DNA of 64,000 bases from Wuchereria bancrofti. Its lineage: Eukaryota; Nematoda; Chromadorea; Rhabditida; Onchocercidae. Within the stretch, counting starts at the first letter, position 1. The number at the start of each line of letters is the position of its first letter. Below, piece after piece: positions 34,593 to 46,513 of this stretch. The stretch covers positions 1,959,292 through 2,023,291 of the forward strand of contig SSBO01000014.1 in assembly GCA_005281725.1 (NCBI GenBank), read 5' to 3'. The position numbers and the translations under genes are program-made. The notes under the pieces were generated by a model. The model was not told where the DNA came from. It did not search any database and saw only the letters and a program-made list of their open reading frames with translations.

Positions 34593-36321
34593 CTACGCTT
34601 CTCGTTTTGTACCTTCATTTTCATCATCATTATCCTCTTCGTGTTTCCGTTTCACACCCCGTGGACTTCCCGCTTCATCCGTTTCTTCCTCATCCCCTGG
34701 AGCGAAGTCTTCTGTTTCATCTTCATCCTGAAAATAAATTCCAATTATAACAAGCCTTTCTGTTCCTTCCCCAGTTGTTGGACTTGAAATCTTTAGTGCT
34801 GTTGGTCAAAAAATATCATAATCATCCCATTTAACCTAAATGAGCATAAGTATGGAACATTTCAATTCTTAACATGAAAATAAAAAACATTTTTTTTTAC
34901 TCTACCATAAACAAAAGTTCTCTTAACACGTGTGCAAAAAATAAAATATTAAGCAGACACCTGCATCACAGTTGAACTCTGCAGATAATCCAAACCAACA
35001 TCAGAGTCTTCTTCGTCATCATTGCCTTCATCATCGTTATCGGTATCGTCCAGTCCATCACCAACACCATCATCGTCATCTTCGTCATCACCGCCTTCCT
35101 GCAGGATTTCACTGTCGGATTCTGCTTCTTCGTCATTGACATCATATCCATCGAGATATTTCAGGTTAGGTAATACCTATAAGAACAAAATTTGTTCGCT
35201 TAAAACAAATTCCGGTAATCCCTTAAAATTTCACTTTTTTATTTTTTTTTAAATTATTCCTTATTATTCTAAACAATCGCACATTCTACTAGAAATCTTT
35301 GAGTGAAGATGTTTCTCTCAAATAAAAATCAAGAATGATGAAAAGTTACTCTGCAATTTAACAAGGACGCGCTCCACCATTTAACCGTTTAATGTAGATA
35401 AAAAGCAACCGCATAATTCATTGATTGCAACTGTTTCAAAAAATCACATGAGTAATCCGATTTTGAAGCGGCAATCCTTATTAGATAAAACTCAATCTCA
35501 ACGGGCCAAAAATAATATTCATAACTCGATTTCATCACTTATTTTAAAACAAAGTTAACGATCTCCAAAACCAGCCGATATGTTCAACTATTTCCTTTTA
35601 GAAAATAAGCCCACAGCACTATTTTTTGGGCTTTGTGAAAAGTTATTCGTTATTTGCTTTGTTTCCAACATTTGTCCATCAGATAGCATTTTCCGATTTC
35701 GCAGTGATTACTGCGAAATCGACTATGTAGCAAACGCCAAGAAAAACAACCAACCTCGAAGACATTTTTCCTGTAATCATCAGATGTGGCTAATTCACAG
35801 CCAAATAGATCCAATGACCTCAATTCCTCAAGTTTTTTCAGCGGTTCCAAAACTTTCAATGTGCTGATTTTATTACCAGCCAAATTGAGGTATTCTATAT
35901 GCGGGCAGCATAGCAACTGATCCAGATTACCAGAAATTCGATTTTCCGATAAATCCAATCGTTGAAGAGAAGGTAGTGGTGGTAAACCCTGATAAAGGAG
36001 AAAACTACATCAATTTAAAATATATCAGTGTACAGCAGTTCAAAATACGATACAGCAACATATTTTAATTTCCAGAAAAAAATTAAACTGAAAATAGTCA
36101 CGAACTACTGGAGAAACTTTGCAATTTTTCAACGAATTTCCACAAAAGTTTTTTTTTACCTTTAATGAAGTTAATCCAACATTGATCATTGACAGTGTTT
36201 CCAAACTCTTGAAATCCTCCGTAAGACCGCTAACAGCAGTTGCCCGACAATTGTCAAGATTCAGTTCGGTTACTTCAGATGGATCCCGACCTCGTAATTC
36301 CAATTCTATGCGCTTATCCAT
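34593..36321 (-). CDS. ANP32: ANP32 acidic leucine-rich nuclear phosphoprotein
   Basis: A histone-binding, phosphatase-inhibiting nuclear protein of the ANP32 family. Minus-strand exons 36160-36321, 35755-35988, 34961-35176 and 34593-34727 give 248 aa, the usual size. Residues 1-150 are leucine-rich repeats, beginning [12 protein letters not shown] and with motifs such as [11 protein letters not shown] and [10 protein letters not shown], capped by the LRRCT-type KYLDGYD at about 138-144. The C-terminal part is a long Asp/Glu tract encoded by GAT/GAA-rich exons 3 and 4, followed by a basic KRKH nuclear-localisation patch and a TKREA end. Start: TTTCAG directly precedes ATG, typical of a spliced-leader site. 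The plus-strand frames rich in Ser/His/Pro over exons 3-4 are shadows of the acidic codons. Confidence 0.96.
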
Positions 36322-36327
36322 CTGAAA
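36322..36327 (-). promoter_or_regulatory. Splice acceptor abutting ANP32 ATG (likely SL site)
   Basis: Minus strand TTTCAG immediately followed by the start codon; no upstream coding exon is visible. Best read as a trans-splice acceptor. Confidence 0.6.
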
Positions 36328-37816
36328 TATACAAAACACTACGGTCATATAAAGTATGTTCACCCATGTTGACTTTGCTTCAGAAGCCGCAAAAAAAAAA
36401 CTGGTAATTTCAATTGGTGACAGTGGTTTTGGAGAGATATAATGGAGATGTGAACATCGTAATTGAATTGCAGCTTAACGATATGATAGCAATGACAGAT
36501 TAAAAAATCGTCCCGTATATGCATATGTTCGGATTTTAAGAACGGCAAAGAAACAGGCAAAAACGTTCCCAACTGGGAAGAATAAGGAAAAAAAAATAAA
36601 ATCAAAAGCACAATCCTTAAAAGTTTAAACAGATGGAAATCAGAAGGAAACACTCCATATTAATAATATGAAATTGTTTCAATTAATGCACCCACTGGTT
36701 TGTTACACTATGATTTGCTTCGATTTTCCTCGGTTCAAAGGCTCCAAAATCGACCATAATCATTGTTATAAATTACAGAATGTGACACAAAATAGTAAAT
36801 GAAATATACTATTAAACCTATGGTAAAAGAATGACCTATCTTTACTTTTTTTTTTTTTTTTTGATAAAAGATAATATGAAAAAAAGAGCAGGAATATTGA
36901 TAATACTGGCATTACTGCACTATATATTAATCAACCACATATCTGTCCACTACTTTCGCAAAAAAAAGTATCTTTCCAAGACATTAGAGAAATGACGCAT
37001 GCTAGAAAAAATTGGTCAGGAACCAATACTCCTCACCAAAAATAGTTCTCTGAAATATCTCGAAAGGAACATTTTTTCTAATTTTCAGCCAACATTCAAC
37101 AGATAAGCATCAGCATCAAAATCACAGGTAAGACTTTACGGTACCGACAATAAAAATTGGCTTTATGTAGGATACCATGTAGAACTGCGCATGTACATGA
37201 AGATTAGACTGCACAAGTCGTGTTTCTGCAAATTTCGATCATGGAAAAACATGGAAGCAGAATGTCTCACAGATAGTAGGTGGAAAACGGAAAAGCAAAA
37301 AAAGAGGAATGAAAGATCCTTTGCTTTTTCGAACCATTCATCTAAGATAATATCAAAAGCAAAGATAAGCTGATAAACCGAAAGTAATTTATAAATTGGG
37401 AATTTTTTTCCTTAAATGCAACATTAGAAGTCCATAATATTAGAAAGCTACGGTTTTACAATTATGAAATTACGAAAGCAGTTATCTGGGACTGCATTCA
37501 AAATAATCAACGAAAAGATTCAATATGAGAGATTCAAATGGGGGTTAGTTATTTATTTTATTTACAGTTAGTTAATACGGTGCAAAATTCATCCCGAATA
37601 ATCTCTATGGAACAAACAGAAAAAAAAGCAGATAAGAGTTATAACATTTTGGTAAGAGAAAATTAAAAGTTAAAATGAAGCTAACTGCAGCAGAGCGATC
37701 TGTGTCAATTTGAGTTTGATAAATGTAGTGATATTATGTGGAATGCACACTTCAATACGAAACAAGCACGAAACAAATAAGTGTAGTAAGGAACAAAGGA
37801 AAGCAAAAAGTGGACA
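36328..37816. other. Intergenic, no gene seen
   Basis: AT-rich DNA with a T19-type homopolymer near 36847-36862. Short open frames on both strands without splice support. Confidence 0.5.
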
Positions 37817-38368
37817 CTACTTGGTAGTCTCACGTGAGGGAACACGGGCAAGACTTACGAAAGTAGCTATGACAGATAGAATTCCGATAAAAACAACAGC
37901 GAAATGTCCTAACACCTTGAAAGTAAATTCAACTGTACCTAAAACGAACATTTAAAGAATTGTAGACATCAGAACACTGACGCACGTATGCTATACAATT
38001 CAGAAAGGAAACATAGACATAAGTAAACGAGCGAGAAAGCACGCACTTGACGTGAACGAGGAACGCCAGCACGTTAACCCCAACGAAACACGCACAGCTA
38101 ACAATTTAAGCCCCCCAGTGAAAACCAAATGTCTCAATCGATGAGAGCACTTCTCGAGATGATTGACTAATTGCCAATAAATTACGGTAATTATTCATGC
38201 TAAGATTCTTATCCATAGTTGCAGCACAATATGGAGTTATATGGAATGAATGGTATTTGAGTGCTGCCTCTAATTGTTGGCTATTGCTATGTTTCAAAAC
38301 TTCCGGGTGAGGACGTGTTTTACGTGACTGAGTGTGTCTATTTGAAGATTTGCTTTGCTGTATTGTGA
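37817..38368 (-). CDS. 3' end of an unrecognised single-pass membrane protein
   Basis: Two minus-strand exons, 38186-38368 and 37817-37938, join in phase (phase 1 at a GTAATT donor and a TTTTAG acceptor). The first starts at an ATTTTCAG acceptor and codes for 60 residues rich in Ser, Gln, Arg and His. The second reads about eight residues, then a clear hydrophobic span (HFAVVFIGILSVIATF) and a short polar tail ending ETTK. So the product would be a C-terminally anchored membrane protein. The 5' exons are not settled: an open segment at about 38688-38860 (Asn/Ser-rich, ending at a GTAATG donor) and another at 38405-38495 are candidates. An ATG inside the first exon (MDKNLS) could also be the start. 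Confidence 0.42.
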
Positions 38369-38687
38369 CTGAAAATTTGAAAGTAAATTAGTCACTAAAA
38401 GTAAGAAAGGTAAGTTACGTGAAATGCGAAAATGAAGCCGGAAAGGTGAGAATCTCGTTGCTTGGTATATCTTGCGATATGTGAAGAGTTGCTTCTTATA
38501 ATATATATTCAGTTAGAAATTTAAATATCTGCATAGCTAAGTTCAGATAACTTTGAATTAAGAGAAGATGGTATGAGTGCCTGTGGTCGCGTCTAGTTTC
38601 CAATTTATTATAATCTCATACTTGAACAAATCATGCTGATCATGACTATAGATGTATTTATTATACATTACCACTTTTCATTGATCC

Positions 38688-38860
38688 CATTCATTTCAGA
38701 TTCACAGCTGTCTTGTGGAAGGTTGTCTGAGCTGCGACTTGTGCGGTTGCCTACTCCTTCCCGGTATTTGGGTATCAGTGTTCCGTAAGAAAGAAGATTG
38801 TTGTCAGGTCCGGGGTTTCTTCGTGTAAGTTTATGAGACTTATCACTTTAAAAGTTTCAT
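38688..38860 (-). CDS. Candidate upstream exon, unknown protein
   Basis: A minus-strand frame of about 57 codons opens after an in-frame stop near 38862 and runs to a GTAATG donor near 38689. It reads through GPDNNLLSYGTLIPKYREG and a Ser/Asn/Glu-rich end. Composition looks coding and the donor is good, but the acceptor is poor and the phase does not fit the next exon at 38368 without an intermediate exon. Confidence 0.28.
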
Positions 38861-39507
38861 CTCTTAATAGGAGGTTAGTACATATTTTAGAACTTCATCG
38901 ATTAGTTAATAGAAAGAAGATGAATTGATTCCTGTTTCCCTCCGTGGCCTTTATTTCATATATTTAGCAAGAGAATTAGTAGTTAAGGGTCGATGATAAT
39001 TTGTAAAACTCATTTAATGTTTACTTTAAACCTGAATTAAACATTTCTTACTCGAAATGGTGCCCATAAAAGAATAACTGCTGAAAAATTCGTAAAGCAA
39101 AGACTTGTTAAAATACATAGATTTATTCGTTCTAAATTTTGACGTTTTTGTTGAAATCAGTCGACTGTAAGAATCCCTGTTCTTTGAAATTTCGAAGTGT
39201 GGGTTGTAATTATATCCTTGTGGAGTGCAAGAACAAATCGGCGAAACATCCATTTCAAGGATGAAATTCGGAATTTTTTTTTTCATTATAATTTAGTTGT
39301 GGTGTTTACAACGTCTGCTATAGTTTTGCCATAAGATATTGGTGCTGGAGTTCTGCTGGAGACTAAGTTCTTTGATGCTTGTATAAAATTCTTGTTTGGC
39401 GTTGGGTATTCTGACTAATTTAAGAGTATATATGGTATTACTTGAGATAATCCTTTTCAATATCTTTTTGCATTATATTTTATCACTATATTTCTGCCTT
39501 GTATTTA

Positions 39508-39508
39508 A

Positions 39509-39544
<36 letters not shown>
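39508..39544. repeat. (AAT)n microsatellite
   Basis: About 12 AAT units just upstream of the WDTC1 gene. Similar TTA/AAT runs occur near 47285-47360, 54537-54560, 60257-60295 and 63535-63590. Confidence 0.95.
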
Positions 39545-39545
<1 letters not shown>

Positions 39546-39551
39546 GTGGAA

Positions 39552-39563
39552 TTTGTATTTCAG
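39552..39563 (+). promoter_or_regulatory. Likely trans-splice acceptor of WDTC1
   Basis: TTTGTATTTCAG ends 41 bases before the WDTC1 ATG and is a consensus nematode acceptor, with no coding exon ahead of it. Confidence 0.55.
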
Positions 39564-39604
39564 GTTCTTTAACTGACTAAGTTATTTGAAATAACTGAAC
39601 AGCA

Positions 39605-42600
39605 ATGATTCCACAACACTTAGAAGAAAATCTTCATTATCGCGAATTGCATTTAAGACCCATAAATTTTCAAAGAAATACATTGGGCACACGGAACTTT
39701 TTGGATCGTCTTGGTCACAGTAAAACATTGAAAGTTAGTACTCATTTCGGTCTTTTTCATTTTATTGGTTTTTTTTTCGTTTTTAATAATAAGAAATATG
39801 TGATTTTTAATTTTTTTTTTAATTTTTAGTAATAATTCTTGGTAACAATTTTTTTTTTTTTTTTTGAAACTTGTTTGACTATAGCATGCAAAATCATAAT
39901 CCTTTACATTGGTATCTTTTATAAAACAAATATAAGCATCTTGAATTTTATATCATCCTCAATTGAAGACCATTCATTGTAACAAAGTTAATTAAAGATA
40001 TAAATAGTAAAAAGTGACAAAAGTGTGAATGTTATTATTCGTTACTATTATCAGAATAGCCTCAGTTTAGTAGACAAAGAAGAGCTACCGAAGCTAGAAT
40101 AGGTGCGGAGACAGTTCTTTGACAATGCTGAGTATGTAAAGAAGTTAGTATAGAAATTCAAGAGTAGGGAACTTTTTACGTGAGGTATCAACAAGTGATG
40201 TAAAATATTCCATTCTATTTTCAAAAAGTTCCATTCCTATTAATTGCAGGGTCATGAAGGATGTGTAAATTGCTTACAGTGGAATGCTTCAGGAAGGTTA
40301 GCCTTTGAATTCATTATTTCCAATATATTCATCCAGGAGTAGAAATTACGATCTTTATTGCAGTTTATTAGCAAGTGGTTCCGATGATATGCAAATTCGT
40401 TTGTGGAATGTGGAAGGTAAAGCTTTGCACTGTATCAAGTCCGGTCATATGAATAATATATTTTCGGTGCAATTTTTACCGAGTGGAAGTGATGACTTGC
40501 TGATAAGTGCTGCAGGTAATCAACACTTAGCAACTATTCACTTAACTACTAGCATTCTAATTTCATAGAAAACATGTATCAAATATTCGAACTGTCACAG
40601 CAATTTTCTGCTTTATGTCTCATCACTTTTGTCTTAATGGATTTGCAAAATTTATAGGCATTTATCATTTCTTTATTTCCTTTTTCGTATTTTTGAAATA
40701 GACGTCTTATATTGTGGCTTCTAACTTTTTCAGCAATTGTTTTCCATTTTTCAATGAAAATAGAAAGCTTATTTCCTTTTGAAATTCAGCTTTATTACAA
40801 AGTGAAATTGGTTTGAGAGTAGCAGGAAGCTATTCTAATAGCTACTACATGAGGGTTATGAAGATTTCGTAAGAATTAAATACTAGTTAAAATCGAGATT
40901 TAAAGTGAAGTCCTAAAATTCTCATTCAAAAATCATTAGCTGTGTATTGCAGGTGATAGTAATGTAAGAATGCACTCGATCTCTCGGTCTGATGTGCCTT
41001 ACGTATGGTGGTCCGGAGGTCGTGTAAAGCGTTTGGCTATAACACGCGCTGACCCATATCTATTTTGGTCTGCTGCAGAAGACGGTTGTATCAAGTAAGT
41101 ATTCATATGTTTGCTGTGGTACTAGTAGCAGTAATTTCAAAAGGAGTAAGAATCTTCTTTGAGTTACTGGTAGTGTTAAAATATATTTTACTCATCAAAT
41201 TTACTCATTGTCAAAACTGTTAACAAATTCGTTGATTAATGGATTAAACGGGACTACTTACTCATTCGTCAGTAATTGATGTTAGACCGTGTATGATATT
41301 GTCGCTTCATAATTTTGTAAAGCGTTGCAATTCGTATACTTACAAATACTGATATAAAAAGAATACTGCAATTTTTTAAATTCCATTTCTTCGATGCAAA
41401 ATGGATCTACTTTTCTGTTTCACAAGAACGCTATTTGAATATTAAATCCTGAGTGGAGCTTATGCTTTGAAATTAGTGAAAAGTTGATATATGATGAGGT
41501 TGAACGAACTGTAGGCAGTATGATGTTCGCACCGCTAAAGCTACAAGTTTAATCGAATTTGATCAAAAAGAGTGTAAATCATTGGCAATAAATGAAAATC
41601 GTCCAGAAATGATTGCGGTTGCTTTGAATGAAGCTCCTGTTCCTCTTTATGATCGACGGAATGTCTCGAAACCATTATTTACTGTTATTCCAGGTATTTT
41701 TTTTCTATCATGATATCTTTCGTTATACTTTTTGGTTTTTTATGAATTTTGAGCAATCTTAATTTGTTGAGTAGATTTAACAGTATGCGTGTAATCATGA
41801 GTGTGTCGTGGATGACGCAGAATAGTTCCTGGCATATTAACCTGGTAAGAAGCTCTGTATAAGAATGAAAGACCGAATTAATTTCATTTTTTGTGTTTTT
41901 AATTTTCAGACCATTCATAGGTATTAACAATGGAAATAAATTCTTTTAAGTCTCTTGTGGTTCACCTTTTCCACAACCATTTCCCATAACTTTTCCATTC
42001 TTTTAGGTCACATTCCAATCTCTGATTCATCCTCGCGTCACGCGTTTAGGACACTGTCAGTGACCCATGTTGGTTTCAATTCTTTAGGCAATGAACTCAT
42101 TGTTAATATCGGCGGAGAACAAATTTACATATTTAATGTTTTTGATCGGTAATGCTTCTTTTTAGCAACTTGAGGTTAAAAGCTTTCTTAACTGTACCTT
42201 CTATATTTTCAACATAGTTTAGTTAGTGAACTGATAGAATAATTAATGGATATAGTAAAAAGCCAATATTGAAAATCTGCACATAACTCAGTTATTTCAA
42301 TACAAACTGCTTACTTATATCTGTTTCGTTGTTAATAAAGTGATGAATTGGAATCATCTTAAAATGGATGCTTTAAATGGGATTTTATACAAAACGGCAA
42401 AATTACTTTTTCAAATTTCTACACTTTCTTTTTTCAGAGCACACGAGCCAGATGCACTGCAGTCACTTAATAGTTTCATTGATGATCCGGTTCGTAATTT
42501 ATTGAATACCGGCAGTTTCCCTGGTTTTGATAAAACAACAACAGAAGTTTTTAGAGGAGAGCGTGAATTAGCAAAAATTCATTTCAATAATAAGGAATAT

Positions 42601-44765
42601 ACTGATGCGATTAATACCTACAGTCGGACAATTCTCGATTGTGAGAAATTATGTGGGTAAGCTGCTCATCTCAAAAATTTCTACTAAATTTAAAGTATGT
42701 TGAATGATATGTTGATTCATCAAATTTCTGACAGGAATTTTCATTGAGTTTCATGGAGAGAGCAAAATCTATGTGTTGAGTCTTTTAAGTCTCGGCATCA
42801 ATTTTTAGATTTCAGTTTCATTTAGAATGAATTTTCATTGGAAAGTTATAGAGATAGTTTATAAAAACTTTTAAAAAGCATACATTTTTTTTCAAAATGT
42901 AGATTATGGAGAATAATTCGGAATTTTTCAAAAAATAAATTTGGTTAAATGTTTTCAAAATTTTCCTTTTTGTTATTGGAAGGGATTTTTTCAGCTTACA
43001 AGAGTTAAAATTTCTGTTAGATTTTGTTCAGGCGCGATCCACCACGTGGGCATCCTCATTCGATGGATTTATGTTTGTTATTAGCAAATCGTGGAGCGAG
43101 CTATCTGCGAAGGTTATGGGATGGCGACGCATATGCTGCACTGTTAGACTTGATACGGGCCTTGAAGATTGAACCAAGAAATAGCAAAGTACATTACCGA
43201 ATTACTAAAGCCTTAATTGAGTTGAAGCAATATGATATGGCGAGGAAAATTTCAAAGCTATTCAAGGTTCATTTGTAACATTTGTTGAGTAGTGAAATCC
43301 GTCGGTTACTGATATCCCGGATCGTTACTAAATCATAATTGAACTGGAATAATGGGGTATAGCGGGAAAAATTCCGAAACTGTTCAGAATAATTACGTAA
43401 AAAAAAGGTAATTGTGGGCCATCAACCGAAATCTTATGGATAATTGAGAACACTGATTTGTAAACTTATTCTATTCGGTCGCTGATGTTTTGGAGTGGTT
43501 TATTAAAACCTAGAATAAGATTCTACTTTGCATTATAGTAGAATATAATTTGCGTTTCGCTTATGCATTAGCATTTAATGTCAGGATGAAATAGTATGGC
43601 TTCATATCAAATCTTTCTAGGAACGCTTTCCTGATGACCATTCTTGCGATAGGCTAGATGCTGTGTTACGAACTGATCCTACGGGACAAAAAACTTGGAC
43701 TTCAAATGGTTGTTCAGACTACGTTCAGCGGTTATGTGGACATTGCAATACCAATACCGATATAAAAGTATGCTTTGTAATGGATTTTCTATGAATTTCT
43801 TCTTGGTTTTTCTTTTCTAGATCTCGTTACTTTCTTACATATAGCACCCTTTACAGATTTATGTAAAACTATCAAAATTTAATTATCAGGAAGCTGTTTG
43901 GTTTGGTGGTAGGGATGAATATATCGCCGCAGGTAGTGATTGTGGTTCATTGCTGATTTGGGAGAGAAAATCAGGTGCTTTGATAAAAGGATTTGAAGCA
44001 GATATGAATATTTTGAATTGCGTACAACCCCATCCATCAATTTTATTGCTTGCAACCTCCGGAATTGAGCATGTCATTCGGTTCTGGGAGCCACTTCATG
44101 AGAATTTTCAAAGGGTTCGTATTTTCCATTGTCTAAAATATGTCTGAATTAGTTCTCTGATTTCATCAATTAAAGCATTCAGAGCCATTGCCAGTCGCTA
44201 GTTTAGGAGTGTTGTTATTTTCTGATCAGCTTTTCAAGGTTGATCATGAATTTATCACTAAGCATTGTTGATAGAGTTACTATTTAGATAAAAACAGTTT
44301 CATTAGTTTTGTTCGTTAAAACAAAAAAGAAAATTACAATGTGGATCAAGTTAGGTGGACAAAATTTGAAATTTTATTCTCACCTGGTGGTTTGGACTTT
44401 TCGTGTCTGTTAAGGATGCGGAGAGATCTCTTGTTTCTGCTAATAGTTCTTTTGTTAATTTAAGAAGATATTTTATAAATTCGAATAGATTTTAGAAATA
44501 TTGTGCTTGTTGTAGAGATTATCGAAAGTTCAACTTCTGTTAGCAGCACTTTTTTCATAAAGTAATGTATCGTTTTTTACCGTTGTAGGATAGCAGAGAA
44601 ACAGGACGTGAGTTACATCGTCTTACGGCTCTCTCAGCAGCAAATCAGAAGCGAATGCATACAGGTATATTCGATATGGTAGTTGCGTCGATAGGATTAG
44701 CTGTGCAGGGTGGCGATGACGACGATGTTGAACGTGGAAGGCGGATCGGTTGTAATGCAAGTTAG
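39605..44765 (+). CDS. WDTC1: WDTC1-type WD40/TPR protein
   Basis: Homologue of WD and tetratricopeptide repeat protein 1 (fly adipose), a substrate adaptor of CUL4-DDB1 ubiquitin ligases and a fat-storage regulator. Exons: 39605-39733, 40250-40296, 40364-40515, 40953-41094, 41515-41693, 42007-42148, 42438-42656, 43032-43266, 43621-43767, 43890-44114, 44589-44765; 1,794 nt, 597 aa, all phases agree. The N-terminal half carries WD40 repeats (GHEGCVNCLQWN, LASGSDDMQIRLW, LISAAGDSNVR). A TPR-like block lies at about 290-400 (AKIHFNNKEYTDAINTYSR; LLLANRGASYLRRLWDGDAY). Further WD repeats follow (AVWFGGRDEYIAAGSDCG, LLIWE, HVIRFWEP). The tail has a short acidic run (GDDDDVE) and ends like vertebrate WDTC1. 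The codon Lys at the exon 4/5 junction depends on using the CTGTAG acceptor at 41514 and not the CAG five bases later. Confidence 0.95.
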
Positions 44766-46360
44766 AGCGTAGCACTGTGTGGTTTCCTCGCTGTTATCAA
44801 TTAATTTATGAGTAGCTTGCTGTTTGATACGGTTGAATTACGGTGAAAAATCCTAATATAAAGAAGAAATTGTTTTCATTGTTTAGCAGTCAGTGCTCAT
44901 TCATAGAATGGATAGATAGGTATCTTGTGGAAAACTCCTTAACGGACATTCCGATTTGCGGCAGGAGCTTATCGGAAGATGCAGAATGCGCTGGTTGATC
45001 AAAAAATAATGGTATTATGCTGAGAGATAGATAAATGTGACAATAGATTTAGGAGTAATATTAAATGTTCACAACTGTAAAGCGCACATTCCCTGAATGC
45101 CGTGTAACTTTTCAAAAGATTATAGTTAATCGGAGGTGGCTGTAACTTTGATAACATGTAACTTGAAACATTCTTCAGCAACCACTACATATCTTTGAGT
45201 TGTTTCTGAGAAAATTATTACCCTTAAAAATCTGATTATGGATTAAGGTCGTAACTTTCCTTTTTTTCGGGCAATTTCTGCTAGTTGCGTGAAGCTTCTA
45301 ATTCTAATTCTTAGATGGCAGGATGATTCTTGATATTATTGTCACTTGTTTGTTGTGTTTGGAAACTTTCGAAAAAACATTTACCTTCTCAAATTATTTT
45401 CTGGTTTTGAAAGCTTTCAGTTCCTTGGCGAGAGCTGTCATGTTTTTAATTTTCACCAAAGAGCTAAGTCTTTATGAAGGAAACGAGTGTAATTAGCATA
45501 TGATATTAGTAACTGTGAATACTGCAACAAATAACTCTGTACAGATAATTAGATGTTGCTATTTCCTGTTTGTTCATTTATATTTCATTCGCTAAAATGT
45601 ATAAATTGATGAAGAGGTCATTGATAAGGTGTATTTCGCGTCATTATTTTGATACCTCTCCTCTATAAATATGCGAAATGTACAACTGTTCTCGCCACTT
45701 TCTTTTTTGACCTTCTTTGGTTCCATATAATCTTACACAGGCCTGTAATTTAATCTTCCCTTGCTGCTCCATGACGAACTACAGTTGAGTTGTTACATCA
45801 AATCATGATGTCTTACAAATCATAAAACAATCCGTTCCTTTCCTTTCAGCTAGCTGTCATTTTCACAATGTCACAATATTACGGCATTTTAAGTTTACAG
45901 AATGGCGTATAAAGATGATATGAGATGATACGTTTTGCTGCTTAAGATTGTTAATTTAGCAAATTTCTGCAAATTAAATTTTGCAGTTTGCTAATGTTCA
46001 GTCCAGAAAACTGGACATGTATTCAACAGTTCGTTTAGTTAATACCATAATGAAGGATGCCAATTCGTGTAATTCGTGATTAGATTTCTGTTTTCCGATC
46101 TTTTATGTATTTCTCATACATTGTTTTCGGTTTACTGGAAACATCTACTGTAAATAGTGTTTTTGCGATGTTATAAATTATGCCATTTAATTCTCTCGAT
46201 ATGATCCTTTACATCAGTGCGAACACTTTCGAACCAGAAACTTCAGAAGATTCATTACAATTATCTAGCTGTACAATAGTATAGCACACTGGAACGGATG
46301 CAATTCTCTAAAATTCGTTTTAAAATTGATATGCCTTTTCACTTAATTTTTTCTAAAGGT
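44766..46360. other. Intergenic, no supported gene
   Basis: WDTC1 3' UTR (an AATATAAAG string about 90 bases after the stop) and AT-rich spacer. Earlier exons of the terminal exon at 46361 could be hidden here but none is convincing. Confidence 0.4.
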
Positions 46361-46513
46361 CGAGAAAAACGATGGTCATCTAGGACGGATTTGGAACTAC
46401 TAACAGACTTTCCCAGTTTACAGCCAAACGTGCTAACTGATCACTTAGAGAACACATATCTTAATAACGAGAAGGTTACTGCTGCTGCTGCTGAGCGAAA
46501 AATGAACGAATGA
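46361..46513 (+). CDS. Possible orphan terminal exon
   Basis: A TTTTTTCTAAAG acceptor opens 51 codons that begin with an Arg-Glu-Lys-Arg-Trp stretch, continue with a Leu/Asp/Asn-rich segment and end after an Ala4 run with TGA at 46511-46513. Codon content looks coding. No upstream partner exon or family was recognised, so it may be the 3' end of a small gene lying between WDTC1 and the zinc-finger gene, or chance. Confidence 0.28.
   Translation, partial: REKRWSSRTDLELLTDFPSLQPNVLTDHLENTYLNNEKVTAAAAERKMNE

Noticed and set aside
34551..35252. Ser/His/Pro-rich plus-strand frames
   Set aside because: Antisense of the ANP32 acidic tail codons.
35580..36325. Plus-strand frames over ANP32 exons 1-2
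   Set aside because: Shadows of the leucine-rich repeat exons on the minus strand.
39026..39286. 86-codon minus frame upstream of the membrane-protein exons
   Set aside because: Contains a good acceptor and donor internally, but phase does not match the next candidate exon; left as possible UTR only.
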